A stretch of DNA of 44,873 nt from Spirosoma fluviale (GTDB lineage: Bacteria > Bacteroidota > Bacteroidia > Cytophagales > Cyclobacteriaceae): the NCBI GenBank assembly GCA_945897085.1, contig CAMDEU010000008.1, positions 1 to 44,873 of the forward strand, written 5' to 3'. The position numbers and the translations under genes are program-made. Shown here piece by piece: positions 27,080 through 36,484 of the stretch. Within the stretch, counting starts at the first letter, position 1. Each line of letters begins with the position of its first letter. The notes beneath the pieces are model-generated. The model was given only the letters and a program-made list of their open reading frames with translations, was not told where the DNA came from and did no database searches.

Positions 27080-29713
27080 TTATCCCAATTGGGCTAAACT
27101 TGCTTCTAAGGCCTTGATTTTTGCTTCCGCATCGGCCTGCTTCCTGCGTTCCATATCCAGCACTTGGGCAGGAGCACCTGCTACAAAACGCTCGTTACTT
27201 AATTTTTTAACTACCCCAGCCAAAAAGCCTTGGGTGTATTCCAATTCCTTGAGGATGTTGGCTTTTTCTGCCTCCACATCGATGCTGCCGCCCATCGGAA
27301 CAAAGCATTCGTCTCCTTTGATGACAAAACTCATCGCCTGCTCCATCTGGTCTCCAAATTGAAGTGAAGATAGGTTGGCAAGTTTGACCAACACGGATTC
27401 AAACTGGGTGTATACTTCTGGGTTTTGGGTTCGAATGCTGAGTGCCAGCGGTTCTTTCGGGGACATGCCCTTGGAGGCACGCAAGTTTCTGATCTGCGAT
27501 ACCACTTCAAACACTTGAGAGGCATCTGCTGTGATTTGAGAATCAAAAGGCTTGGATTCCGGCCAGGAAGCAAGAATTAAGGACTCTGCCACGGTGCGTT
27601 GGTTGATTTGATGCCACAGCTCCTCGGAGATAAAAGGCATAAAAGGATGAAGGAGCTTCAAAATTTCCTCAAACAAGCCCAAGGTCTTGTCGTAAGTGGC
27701 CTGGTCGATGGGCTGCTGGTAAGCGGGCTTAATCATTTCGAGGTACCATGCGCAGAAGTCGTCCCATACCAATTTGTAGGTAGCCATCAAGGCATCTGAA
27801 ATTCGGAATTTATCAAAATGCTCGTTGATCTCGCTCAAGCTTTGAAGGAATCGCTGTTCAAACCATTCGATACTGGAGGCATTGACTGAACCGTCCAAGG
27901 TAGGATCGACCTCCCAGCCTTTGACAAGTCGGAAGGCATTCCAGATTTTGTTCGCAAAATTTCGTCCTTGCTCCACCAACTTGTCATCGTAGGGAAGGTC
28001 ATTTCCCGCAGGGGAAGAGAAGAGCATGCCTGTGCGAACACCATCCGCGCCATATTGGGCGATGAGTTCGAGCGGGTCTGGGGAATTACCAAGCGACTTG
28101 GACATCTTTCGACCGAGCTTGTCGCGGACGATACCGGTGAGGTAAACGTTTTTGAAGGGCTTCTCGCCCATGTATTCGTAGCCGGCAATTACCATGCGTG
28201 CTACCCAGAAGAATAAAATCTCGGGTGCCGTCACCAGATCGTTGGTGGGGTAGTAGTAGCTGAGTTCTTTATTGGGTTTGCCTGTAGTAAACACTTCCGT
28301 ATCAAATACGGAAATAGGCCAGAGCCAAGAGCTAAACCAGGTGTCGAGCACGTCCTCGTCCTGACGGAGGTCAGCGAGGCTGTACTTGGTACCGAACTGG
28401 GTATTTGCTTGTGTCAAGGCCTCTTCGGCGGTTTTGGCAACTACATATTCTCCATTTGGGAGGTAATAGGCTGGAATTTGGTGTCCCCACCAGAGCTGAC
28501 GGGAAATGCACCAGTCGCGCACATTTTCCATCCACACCCGGTACATGTTTTTGAATTTGGGCGGGTGGAGTTGGATGACATCATCCATGACTGACTTGAA
28601 GGCAGGCTGAGTGATTTCATCCATCTTCAAGAACCATTGCATCGAGAGCTTCGGCTCGATCACGGCATCACTTCGTTCGGAGTGGCCGACATTGGAGCGG
28701 TACTCGTCGACTTTTTGCAGGTGCCCTGCCTCGTCTAGTAGCTTGCCAATTTTCTTTCGCGCTACAAATCGGTCTTCACCTACCAGCAACTGGGCTTTTT
28801 CATTGAGTGTGCCGTCGTCATTGAGGATATCGATGACCTCTAGCTTGTGTTTGACACCTAGTTCGTAGTCGTTGAGGTCATGGGCAGGAGTCACTTTGAG
28901 GCATCCCGTACCAAATTCCATGTCCACGTAGCTGTCCTCAATGATGGGAATGCTTCGGTTTATCAATGGAATAACGGCACGCTTTCCTTTCAGGTGGGTA
29001 AATCTTGGATCCTCCGGATTGATGCAAATCGCCACATCGGCCATGATGGTTTCTGGACGGGTGGTGGCGATGGTTAGGAACTCATTGGCGCTGCCTTCGA
29101 TGGAGTAGTTGATGTAGTACAACTTCGAAGCTACCTCCTTCATAATCACTTCATCGTCCGATAGGGCAGTTTGTCCTTTAGGATCCCAGTTGACCATGCG
29201 GATACCGCGGTAGATCTTGCCCTTCTGGTGGAGGTCTACGAATACCGAAAGCACGGCATTGCTGAGCCCTGGATCCATGGTGAAGGCGGTTCGATCCCAG
29301 TCACAGGAAGCCCCTAATTTTTTCAATTGTTCGAGGATAATTCCTCCGTATTTTTCTTTCCATTCCCAGGCATGGGTAAGGAATTGGGAGCGAGTAAGGT
29401 CTTTTTTATCAATGCCTTTCTCTTTCAAGAGTTGAACTACCTTGGTTTCGGTAGCGATAGAGGCATGGTCCGTTCCAGGAACCCAGCAGGCATTTTTGCC
29501 TTGCATTCGAGCACGGCGGATGAGGACATCTTGTATGGTATTGTTGAGCATGTGCCCCATATGGAGCACGCCGGTGACGTTAGGAGGAGGGATGACAATG
29601 GTGTAGGGTTCCTTAGTTGGATCTACGCTGGAGGAAAACAACTTGTGTTCCATCCAGTACGCATACCATTTGGCCTCGGCAGCTGCCGGTTCGTATTTGC
29701 TGGCAATAGACAT
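27080..29713 (-). CDS. valS: Valine--tRNA ligase
   Basis: An 877-residue class I aminoacyl-tRNA synthetase charging tRNA-Val. The HIGH signature is in [16 protein letters not shown] near residues 43-58 and KMSKS in [15 protein letters not shown]. The editing domain region [16 protein letters not shown] is present, with the anticodon-binding domain following and a C-terminal coiled-coil arm ([19 protein letters not shown]). Length is normal for the family. It converges with the DUF1080 gene. A TAnnTTTG box on the minus strand at 29736-29743 lies 22 bases before the start. Confidence 0.98.
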   Translation of the reverse strand: MSIASKYEPAAAEAKWYAYWMEHKLFSSSVDPTKEPYTIVIPPPNVTGVLHMGHMLNNTIQDVLIRRARMQGKNACWVPGTDHASIATETKVVQLLKEKGIDKKDLTRSQFLTHAWEWKEKYGGIILEQLKKLGASCDWDRTAFTMDPGLSNAVLSVFVDLHQKGKIYRGIRMVNWDPKGQTALSDDEVIMKEVASKLYYINYSIEGSANEFLTIATTRPETIMADVAICINPEDPRFTHLKGKRAVIPLINRSIPIIEDSYVDMEFGTGCLKVTPAHDLNDYELGVKHKLEVIDILNDDGTLNEKAQLLVGEDRFVARKKIGKLLDEAGHLQKVDEYRSNVGHSERSDAVIEPKLSMQWFLKMDEITQPAFKSVMDDVIQLHPPKFKNMYRVWMENVRDWCISRQLWWGHQIPAYYLPNGEYVVAKTAEEALTQANTQFGTKYSLADLRQDEDVLDTWFSSWLWPISVFDTEVFTTGKPNKELSYYYPTNDLVTAPEILFFWVARMVIAGYEYMGEKPFKNVYLTGIVRDKLGRKMSKSLGNSPDPLELIAQYGADGVRTGMLFSSPAGNDLPYDDKLVEQGRNFANKIWNAFRLVKGWEVDPTLDGSVNASSIEWFEQRFLQSLSEINEHFDKFRISDALMATYKLVWDDFCAWYLEMIKPAYQQPIDQATYDKTLGLFEEILKLLHPFMPFISEELWHQINQRTVAESLILASWPESKPFDSQITADASQVFEVVSQIRNLRASKGMSPKEPLALSIRTQNPEVYTQFESVLVKLANLSSLQFGDQMEQAMSFVIKGDECFVPMGGSIDVEAEKANILKELEYTQGFLAGVVKKLSNERFVAGAPAQVLDMERRKQADAEAKIKALEASLAQLG

Positions 29714-29735
29714 AGGTACTAGTTTCTTGGAGCTG

Positions 29736-29743
29736 CAAAAATA
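29736..29743 (-). promoter_or_regulatory. Bacteroidota-type -7 box for valS
   Basis: The minus strand reads TATTTTTG, matching TAnnTTTG, 22 bases before the valS start. No TTTG at the expected upstream distance is obvious, and A/T-rich context weakens the call. Confidence 0.35.
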
Positions 29744-29809
29744 GCAGAAAAAAATTGGGCGAAGGAGGGTAAAGGAAAAAAGGGGACTTTCTCTAAGCTG
29801 TTGAATAAA

Positions 29810-29837
29810 AAAAAGCCGGGTAATTGCCCGGCTTTTT
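29810..29837 (-). terminator. Intrinsic terminator after the CocE/NonD gene
   Basis: AAAAAGCCGGG (29810-29820) pairs perfectly with CCCGGCTTTTT (29827-29837) around TAATTG. It lies 15 bases beyond the stop of the CocE/NonD gene and separates that gene from valS. Confidence 0.9.
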
Positions 29838-29852
29838 ATGCAATTGGCGGCC

Positions 29853-31736
29853 TTATTTTTTTACAATGGGCAACACAATTTTACTTTGGAATTTGCCTCC
29901 ATGGTGGATGGAATTCGTGGCGACTATCCCTTTGGTTTCATCGTAGGTAGTGCCTCCTGTATTCATGTTGCGATCAAAACGCGGGAAGTTGGAACTGCTC
30001 ACCTCGATGCGGATGCGGTGTCCTTTTTCAAAGTAGTTGGAGGTGCTCATGGGCGTAAGTTCGATGGCATAGACCTGGCCTTTTTCCATCCAAACCTCCT
30101 TATCATAACCTTCTCGGTAGCGTACCCGCTGTATGGTTTCGTCGAGGTTGTAGGCCGTACCATCGGGATACACATCGATCAACTTGAGGGTCACGTCGGT
30201 ATCCTTGACATCCGAAGAGAGGTAAAGGACGCTTTCAATAAACCCTGAAACTTCCACGCCTGTCTCTAGCGGGTCTGAGGTGTAGACCAAGATATCGTCA
30301 CGCAATTCCATCTCCTGCTGGTCAATTGCGCCTCCTTGGATGGCATTGCCAATGCAACATACATTGCCTCCATTGGAAGGAACTGGAGCCATGGGGTCGT
30401 AGCGGAAGGTGTCTTTCGCATCTGTCTTTGGCGCTTTACTCAGAAGCTTTCCATCTCCATTACGTGTGGCTGCACTTCCTTTGGAATCCAGGAAGAAGGT
30501 GGTCATGACCGCCTCTTTGGGTGGCCAAACGTCTGCTGATTGCCATACATTTTTGCCCATAGTGAAGTAGGTGACCTTGGGGAGCTCGGCGATGATGCCT
30601 TTGTCCTTGCCTTTTAGCCAGTGGTCAAACCAGGCCGTGATCACTTCGTCATAGTTCCAGCGAGCATCGCCCATGCTGCGTTGACCTACCACTGTGTTTT
30701 CCGTAGCACGGGTAAACGAGCAATGCAGTACAGGTGCGATCACTAAATACTGATTGTCCCGTGCCAATTGGCTGATAGCATTGGTTCGGGCATGGTTGAA
30801 TAGAGCAATGTTGGGAGAGGAAGAGACGTCGTACCAAGACACAAACCACATGCTTGGGGTATCAAAAGGCATGTTGTCGTGGTACAGCCCTCCTTGGTAC
30901 CAGCGCGCATCGTTGGGCTTTCGGGTAATCATCTCCTCGTAGATTCCTTTCGGACCATTCACATTTTTGAGGATGTCCTGCACGGGTAGGTGAGACAAGC
31001 CTTCTTTCCAGTCTACCTTGGGGTATTCTGGAGCCATGTCGTAGAAGCGCTCCAAGCGAAGCAAATCTTCTTGTCCAATTCCTGCTTGAAGTCTAGGGGC
31101 TAGGGGATCGTGTTGGGTGCCGTACAGCCAAGAGGTAAAGAGCATCTGCCCGGCACCTCCGCGGTACCAGTTGCCTTGCTCGGTATATTTGCCAATTCTA
31201 CCCACTCCAGCGCCATAGGCCTGCGGCACAAGTGCTGCAAGTGCGGGATGCTGAAGGGAGGCAGCGGCCATTTGCCACTCTGCGGTGGAGGAGCAGCCAA
31301 GCAAACCTATTTTACCATTGCTCCAAGGTTGTGCAGCCATCCAGTCAAAGGCATCGTGACTGTCGGTTAGCGGCAAGCCTAAAATATCCCAGTTGCCCTC
31401 TGAGAAAAATCGGCCCCGTTCGTTTTGAACGACATAGGCATAGCCTTTTTTCACCCATTCCAATGCGGTCTGCATGGTGCGGGAATTGAGTTCCCCATTG
31501 CCGTAGGTGTTGAAGTTGTAAGGTGTTCTGGAAAAGACCACTGGTACGGGTTGGTCGCCCTTGGGTCGGTAAATGTCTGTGGCCAGACGGGTGCCATCCC
31601 GCATGGGGATCATGACCTTTTGGTCGATAACAGCTACTTCATCAAGCTGAAGGAGAACGGGTTTTTCCTGCGAAAATCCAGGAAGAAAACTTCCCAAAAA
31701 CAGGAGGAGAACGAAAAGGGAAAAGATCTTTTTCAT
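29853..31736 (-). CDS. CocE/NonD family hydrolase (X-Pro dipeptidyl-peptidase S15-like)
   Basis: A 627-residue exported alpha/beta hydrolase with a signal peptide (about 1-22, ending PGFSQ). The first domain has [20 protein letters not shown], typical of the family, and the nucleophile elbow [13 protein letters not shown] helical cap follows, then a region with [10 protein letters not shown] near the catalytic His, and a C-terminal jelly-roll ([21 protein letters not shown] to [17 protein letters not shown]). Members cleave acyl esters, amides or Xaa-Pro dipeptides; which applies here is not visible. It is divergent from the fumarylacetoacetase gene. A terminator follows at 29810-29837. Confidence 0.9.
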   Translation of the reverse strand: MKKIFSLFVLLLFLGSFLPGFSQEKPVLLQLDEVAVIDQKVMIPMRDGTRLATDIYRPKGDQPVPVVFSRTPYNFNTYGNGELNSRTMQTALEWVKKGYAYVVQNERGRFFSEGNWDILGLPLTDSHDAFDWMAAQPWSNGKIGLLGCSSTAEWQMAAASLQHPALAALVPQAYGAGVGRIGKYTEQGNWYRGGAGQMLFTSWLYGTQHDPLAPRLQAGIGQEDLLRLERFYDMAPEYPKVDWKEGLSHLPVQDILKNVNGPKGIYEEMITRKPNDARWYQGGLYHDNMPFDTPSMWFVSWYDVSSSPNIALFNHARTNAISQLARDNQYLVIAPVLHCSFTRATENTVVGQRSMGDARWNYDEVITAWFDHWLKGKDKGIIAELPKVTYFTMGKNVWQSADVWPPKEAVMTTFFLDSKGSAATRNGDGKLLSKAPKTDAKDTFRYDPMAPVPSNGGNVCCIGNAIQGGAIDQQEMELRDDILVYTSDPLETGVEVSGFIESVLYLSSDVKDTDVTLKLIDVYPDGTAYNLDETIQRVRYREGYDKEVWMEKGQVYAIELTPMSTSNYFEKGHRIRIEVSSSNFPRFDRNMNTGGTTYDETKGIVATNSIHHGGKFQSKIVLPIVKK

Positions 31737-31782
31737 AGGGCTTATCGATAAATGGATGGGTTTAATTTTTACTCCCTTTTAA

Positions 31783-31831
31783 TTGATGTAAATCAGGTAG
31801 GTCAAATTAATCGACATCAAGGTAGGTTAAA
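31783..31831. promoter_or_regulatory. Repeats in a divergent promoter region
   Basis: Between the divergent CocE/NonD and fumarylacetoacetase genes lie two near-identical 11-base direct repeats, GGTAGGTCAAA (31796-31806) and GGTAGGTTAAA (31821-31831), 25 bases apart. An inverted repeat TTGATGT (31783-31789) and ACATCAA (31814-31820) interleaves with them. They are candidate regulator binding sites. Confidence 0.45.
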
Positions 31832-31969
31832 GCAACTATTTTTTATTCAGGAGCGGGAAGATTTTGGAGCAATAAAAGTGATTTTTTCTAATTAAAGCGA
31901 TGTAGGCCATCTAAGGAGTTTTTGATTACCCTGAATCTGGCTACCTTGTACCTTATTAAATTTTTACTC

Positions 31970-33238
31970 ATGAGCACTAGTCCATTTCCACTGTTGGCCA
32001 CCTGGGTGGAACTTCCAAAAAATACCGATTTCACGATTTATAACCTTCCTTTTGGGGTTTTTAAAAGCAATAAATTGAGCCCAAGAATAGGAATGGCAAT
32101 TGGAGATCAGGTGATTGACCTGAGCATCTTGGATCAGGAAGGCTTTTTTTCCAACCTATTTCTTCCGGAGGGAATTTTCCTGAAGGATTCCCTGAATGAG
32201 TTGATAGGGTTAGGCAAGGTGAAAACAAAAAAAATACGTGAACGAGTGCAGCAGCTGCTGCTTCAGGAAAACGAGGAGCTTCGAGCGCATTCCATCCGAG
32301 GGAAGGTGCTGATCAAAAGTAAGGAAGTCGAAATGCTATTGCCGGTGAAAATCGGAGATTACACCGATTTTTACAGCAGCATAGAGCATGCCACCAATGT
32401 GGGCAAGATGTTTCGCGATCCAGAAAATGCCTTGCTACCCAACTGGAGGCATTTGCCTGTAGGTTACCATGGCCGCGCTTCTTCGATTGTCGTGTCGGGT
32501 ACACCGATCCACCGTCCCAAGGGGCAGTTTAAGGATGCCAACATGGAAAAACCGGCTTATGGCCCTAGCCGAAGCATGGATTTTGAGTTGGAACTAGCCT
32601 TTATCAATGGAAAATCCACCCAGCTGGGGGAATCCATTGCTACGCAGGAAGCGGAAGACTATATTTTTGGAATGGTCTTGTTCAACGACTGGTCTGCCCG
32701 AGACATTCAAGCTTGGGAGTACGTGCCTTTGGGCCCGTTTTTAGGAAAAAATTTCGGTTCCTCCATCTCTGCTTGGGTAGTGCCTTTGGAGGCCTTGGAA
32801 CCTTTTCGCCTTGCGGGTCCAGTACAGGAGCCCGAGGTATTGCCTTACCTGTCTTGCAGCAATGCACATAATTTTGACATTCAACTCGAAGTGTGGCTGC
32901 AGCCGGATGGCAAGGAGGCAAGCAAGATCTGTACCTCCAATTTCAAGTACATGTATTGGAACATGGCCCAGCAACTCGCCCACCATACGGTCAATGGATG
33001 CAATGTGAACATTGGTGACTTGATGGCCTCTGGTACAATCTCTGGGCCTACGGAAGATTCCTTCGGATCTATGCTGGAATTGAGTTGGAAAGGCACACGA
33101 CCTATTACTTTAACCACGGGAGAATCCCGCAGCTTTATAGAAGATAACGATACCGTTGTAATGCGAGGCTATGCAGAAATGGACGGCATTCGCGTCGGTT
33201 TCGGTGAAGTGACCGGGAAGCTCCTTCCTGCTACCTAA
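31970..33238 (+). CDS. fahA: Fumarylacetoacetase
   Basis: A 422-residue enzyme hydrolysing fumarylacetoacetate to fumarate and acetoacetate, the last step of tyrosine degradation. An SH3-like N-terminal domain (about 1-110, FGVFKSNKLSPRIGMAIG) precedes the FAH domain. The metal and catalytic site shows DYTDFYSSIEHATNVGKMF, LPVGYHGRASS, the pair of acidic ligands in MDFELELAFI, and NDWSARDIQAWEYVPLGPF. The open frame begins at a TTG at 31922, but the ATG at 31970 (MSTSPFPLLATW) fits the family start. Other tyrosine degradation genes are not in the window. A strong bidirectional terminator follows. Confidence 0.95.
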   Translation: MSTSPFPLLATWVELPKNTDFTIYNLPFGVFKSNKLSPRIGMAIGDQVIDLSILDQEGFFSNLFLPEGIFLKDSLNELIGLGKVKTKKIRERVQQLLLQENEELRAHSIRGKVLIKSKEVEMLLPVKIGDYTDFYSSIEHATNVGKMFRDPENALLPNWRHLPVGYHGRASSIVVSGTPIHRPKGQFKDANMEKPAYGPSRSMDFELELAFINGKSTQLGESIATQEAEDYIFGMVLFNDWSARDIQAWEYVPLGPFLGKNFGSSISAWVVPLEALEPFRLAGPVQEPEVLPYLSCSNAHNFDIQLEVWLQPDGKEASKICTSNFKYMYWNMAQQLAHHTVNGCNVNIGDLMASGTISGPTEDSFGSMLELSWKGTRPITLTTGESRSFIEDNDTVVMRGYAEMDGIRVGFGEVTGKLLPAT

Positions 33239-33242
33239 TCAC

Positions 33243-33278
33243 AAAAAAAGGTCTCTGAGAAAGAGACCTTTTTTTTTG
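33243..33278. terminator. Bidirectional intrinsic terminator
   Basis: GGTCTCT (33250-33256) pairs with AGAGACC (33262-33268) around GAGAA, with an A-run before and a T-run after. It stops the fumarylacetoacetase gene and the convergent glycerophosphodiesterase gene. Confidence 0.92.
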
Positions 33279-33284
33279 GTTTGC

Positions 33285-34067
33285 TTATTTTTTGGAAGGA
33301 ATTAGTGTCGCAAGTTTCTCAGGCTCGTCGGTAGTGATAAAGTCTACTCCAAGTTCCAGTAGCCAAAGCATGTCTTCTTCCTTATTGATGGTCCAAGAGT
33401 TAGTGGTCAGGCCCAAGGCCTTCGCTTCCGCGATCCATTGCGGCATGCGACGAAGCAGGGAGATGTGGTAGTCAAATCCAAAAAACCCAGCTTCTTTCAG
33501 TTCTTGGGGAGATTTGTCTCCATTCAAGTAGGCTACGTTGGCTTTTGGATCGGTGGCGATGGCTTTGACTCCCCCCTCGTAACTGAAGGTGATGTACTCC
33601 ACCCAAGCCTGTGCACCCAGTTCCTGCACCGTCTTTACCGACAATTCACCCACACGCTCGCTTCGTGCGATACCCAATTTGGAGGGTTTAAATTCAAGAA
33701 TCAGTTTTGTTCTTTTTTGGGTCATCCCTTCGCTGAGGTAGGCCTTGAGCGTGGGTATTTTTTCTCCGTTGGAGTGGGTTTTGGTAAGTAATTGCTCGTA
33801 GGTGGAGGTTTCGATATCCATCCCTTGGAAGTCGTGATCATGGTTGACTACGAGTACCTCATCAGCCGTCATCCATACATCAAACTCGCTTCCTTCGCAG
33901 CCGAGACGGACAGCTTCACGCAGGGAGGCAATCGAGTTTTGGGGCAATGCATTCGCTTTCCAAGCGCCACGGTGGGCGATAATTTTATTTTGATGGAAGG
34001 CAGACTGCGCTAGGGTAGCTTGTGTAAAAAAGGTCATCAAAAGAAGGGAGAAGATGATTTTTTGCAT
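33285..34067 (-). CDS. Exported glycerophosphodiester phosphodiesterase
   Basis: A 260-residue GDPD-family TIM-barrel enzyme with a cleavable signal peptide (about 1-20, ending TLAQS). The active site is complete: His32-Arg33 in IIAHRGAW, Glu61 and Asp63 in GSEFDVW, and His76 in VVNHDHDF, followed by LILEFKPSK. It hydrolyses glycerophosphodiesters to glycerol 3-phosphate and an alcohol, probably in the periplasm for phosphate and lipid-headgroup recycling. The NSWTINKEEDMLWLLELGVD ending is typical. It stands between terminators at 33243-33278 and 34185-34212. Confidence 0.93.
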   Translation of the reverse strand: MQKIIFSLLLMTFFTQATLAQSAFHQNKIIAHRGAWKANALPQNSIASLREAVRLGCEGSEFDVWMTADEVLVVNHDHDFQGMDIETSTYEQLLTKTHSNGEKIPTLKAYLSEGMTQKRTKLILEFKPSKLGIARSERVGELSVKTVQELGAQAWVEYITFSYEGGVKAIATDPKANVAYLNGDKSPQELKEAGFFGFDYHISLLRRMPQWIAEAKALGLTTNSWTINKEEDMLWLLELGVDFITTDEPEKLATLIPSKK

Positions 34068-34184
34068 GGGAGGGAAGAACTAGATTCAAGATAAATGTAG
34101 TAAAAATCTCAAGAGGGCTGTGGGATAGCTCGTAAACTTCACCAAAACTTAATCTACTGGATTTTGCGATTTTGGTATAGAAAA

Positions 34185-34212
34185 AAAGCGCTCCAAATTT
34201 TCGGGGCGCTTT
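34185..34212 (-). terminator. Intrinsic terminator after the lipoprotein TIM-barrel gene
   Basis: AAAGCGCTCC (34185-34194) pairs with GGGGCGCTTT (34203-34212) around AAATTTTC, with one G-T pair. The A-run to its left becomes the U-tract on the minus strand, so it ends the gene at 34237-35133. Confidence 0.85.
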
Positions 34213-34236
34213 GTTTTGCTTGTTCTTGCTAATCGT

Positions 34237-35133
34237 TTACTTAAACCCCAAATCAATCAAGCCCTTGTGGCTGATTTTGATCGCTTCCATGGGGTCAAGC
34301 CCGAAGGTTTGGTCTTGCTCTACCAAGTAGAATTCCATGCCAGACTTTTCCTTCTGGGCAAGAATGGATTTAAAGTCTATGGTACCTGTTCCCACGGGAG
34401 CAAACTTACCTTCCTTATCCATGTCTTTCACATGCCAAGCCTTGAATCGGCCTGGATATTTCTCAAAGTAGGTGAGTGCATTCGCATTCGCTTTGGTCAC
34501 CCAATACAAGTCCATTTGAAAATTTACCCACTCCGGATTACATTTTTCAAGGAGTACATCTTCGATCACGGTACCGTCTGCGAGGGGCATAAACTCAAAA
34601 TCATGGTTGTGGTAAAGGAGTTTGAGGCCTGCTTTATGGCATTTTTCTCCCAAGGTATTCATGATGCTCACTAGCTCCTCTGTGGTGCCTTTCATGCCCA
34701 TGGCATTTGAAGTAGGATCATTGGTAAAAATGCCCATAGGGGGCACTGGAATCACAAAATAGGAGATACCTGCTGCCTTTACATCGGCAATGAGTTGATC
34801 CGCATTATCCAAAGTCACCATGCCCATATGTGCAGAGATGGCTTTTAGTCCTAGAGAGTCGAGCAGAGATTTGAATTCGGTTGGGGTCATTCCGTAAAAC
34901 TTGCCATCCGAATAGTCGGCAGATTCTACATAGGCATAACCTGCATCGGCAACTGCTTTGAGGGTGCCTTTGGGATTGATGGCCATGGAATCGCGTACGG
35001 TGTACAAGGCCAGTCCGCCAAAATTATCAGAAGTTTCTGTACCTGTCGTGGAGGTTTCTGTGGCTGGACCACAGGAGAAGATCCCTAGGCTGAGTCCCAA
35101 AATAAGGGATAGGGAATGGATTGTTTTTTTCAT
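34237..35133 (-). CDS. Lipoprotein sugar phosphate isomerase/epimerase-like TIM-barrel protein
   Basis: A 298-residue xylose-isomerase-like TIM-barrel protein with a lipoprotein signal ending GIFSC. Metal-binding positions are visible in LLYHNHDFEF, VNFQMDLYWV, AWHVKDMDKEGKFAPVGTG and YLVEQDQT. Relatives isomerise, dehydrate or cleave sugars and 3-keto sugars. I chose the ATG at 35133 (MKKTIHSLSL) over the one at 35160, because it places the signal peptide at the N terminus. It belongs to the same superfamily as the protein at 5908-7011 but is clearly different in sequence and export route. It is transcribed alone, with its own terminator at 34185-34212. Confidence 0.85.
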   Translation of the reverse strand: MKKTIHSLSLILGLSLGIFSCGPATETSTTGTETSDNFGGLALYTVRDSMAINPKGTLKAVADAGYAYVESADYSDGKFYGMTPTEFKSLLDSLGLKAISAHMGMVTLDNADQLIADVKAAGISYFVIPVPPMGIFTNDPTSNAMGMKGTTEELVSIMNTLGEKCHKAGLKLLYHNHDFEFMPLADGTVIEDVLLEKCNPEWVNFQMDLYWVTKANANALTYFEKYPGRFKAWHVKDMDKEGKFAPVGTGTIDFKSILAQKEKSGMEFYLVEQDQTFGLDPMEAIKISHKGLIDLGFK

Positions 35134-35226
35134 AGAGCTGGGGGTTAAACGGAAATTCAATGCACCTAATTATAGTTCACTTTATTCCTCTCTTAGATAA
35201 AAAGGAACAATAGGCGAAGGTGAAGC

Positions 35227-36471
35227 TTATTCAAATCCAAATATGACTGGAAAAAGGAAGCAGACGATGGCAGTCCACAGTAGGTAAATTGGCAGGTAAC
35301 GGACCAACGTCAAGCCTACTGCTTCCAACTCACTTTTTCCGCGTACGGTCAGGATCAGCTGCCTCGATACCAGCACCAAATGCACCAGCATAACTAAGTT
35401 GACGCCTAGTACTGCCAAGCGGTTGGGGGTGATGCCCCATTCTGAAATTCGAAAGGCGATCGCAGACAGTGCGATGCCATTGACCAGCAAGGTGGTGAGC
35501 GAAAGAAATACCAAGATCCAAGTCATGTAGCCAGCTTTTTTCTCCGTATAGGATTCGGCTACCGAGAAGAAAATGAGTGCCATGACTCCGATTAAGAGGA
35601 TGTTGAATAGCAATAAGAAATCACGGTCGTTGTAGGGGTCTTTGCCCGCATAGACAATCGCTATCAAATAGCTGAGCAGCATCACCAAGACCAAAGGGCT
35701 GAATATTTTTGCAACGATGGGAGGTACCTTATTCACCAACTCTGGGTTGGTCTGGGTAATGAGCGTGGCCAGCAAAGGTGCTGCCGCAAGACCGTATACG
35801 ACAATGTACTGGAAGTAGACCTCTGTGATATCGAGGCCAATAAGGTCAAAAAGGCCAATGGTAATCCCAGAAAGTAGCCCGCCTGCAAGGATAAGGATGC
35901 CGCCTACGATAATCGTTTCTCCGTTGTAGTTGAGGTAAGAAAGTCGCTTGCTTAGGTCCTTTAGGTTGGTACTCGAATAGACGAATCCAAGCATTCCCCA
36001 AAGAAATAGGGGCAGGTGGATGCAGGCTAGAATTAGGGTGTCACTAGTTTCCGCTTCCGGCAGGAAATTGATGTAGCCTACTGCTAGGAGGGTGGTGATT
36101 AAAGGTACGAGGACAGCCGATAGGGGCAGCTTATTTTTACGGATAAAATAGGCATAGAGGAAGGGGAATACAACAAATCCCAGGTTGCGAGGATAAAAGA
36201 ATTCGTCTTTTATATCGAATAGGGCAGGGAATTTGGCCAGGGTACCTGCCAGTAGTGCTGCTAGTCCAATGAATTGCCAGTCGCCTTTGGATCCCCATTG
36301 GATTCCTTCCGACTCGAAGTGCAGGCGTTCGTACCAGGCATCAGCCAGGGGATTGCCTTTTAGCGAGGGATAGAGTTCGGTAAAGCTGCGGGTAAAGGCA
36401 GTTTTATTTTTCCGGTAGAGTTTTTCCAGTTCGGCTGGTTGATCGATAAGAGAGAGGATTTGCTCGTTCAT
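35227..36471 (-). CDS. Multi-pass membrane protein, possibly DUF4153
   Basis: A 414-residue integral membrane protein. About 70 soluble residues (NEQILSLIDQPAELEKLYRK, rich in charges) precede roughly 11-12 hydrophobic segments, ending LPIYLLWTAIVCFLFPVIFGFE. The arrangement resembles DUF4153 membrane proteins of unknown function, but I cannot prove that assignment. The frame extends back to 36555, overlapping the esterase gene; the ATG at 36471, 13 bases after the esterase stop, gives a better N terminus. The close spacing makes a two-gene operon with the esterase. Confidence 0.72.
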   Translation of the reverse strand: MNEQILSLIDQPAELEKLYRKNKTAFTRSFTELYPSLKGNPLADAWYERLHFESEGIQWGSKGDWQFIGLAALLAGTLAKFPALFDIKDEFFYPRNLGFVVFPFLYAYFIRKNKLPLSAVLVPLITTLLAVGYINFLPEAETSDTLILACIHLPLFLWGMLGFVYSSTNLKDLSKRLSYLNYNGETIIVGGILILAGGLLSGITIGLFDLIGLDITEVYFQYIVVYGLAAAPLLATLITQTNPELVNKVPPIVAKIFSPLVLVMLLSYLIAIVYAGKDPYNDRDFLLLFNILLIGVMALIFFSVAESYTEKKAGYMTWILVFLSLTTLLVNGIALSAIAFRISEWGITPNRLAVLGVNLVMLVHLVLVSRQLILTVRGKSELEAVGLTLVRYLPIYLLWTAIVCFLFPVIFGFE

Positions 36472-36484
36472 GGGAGGGGTTTGT

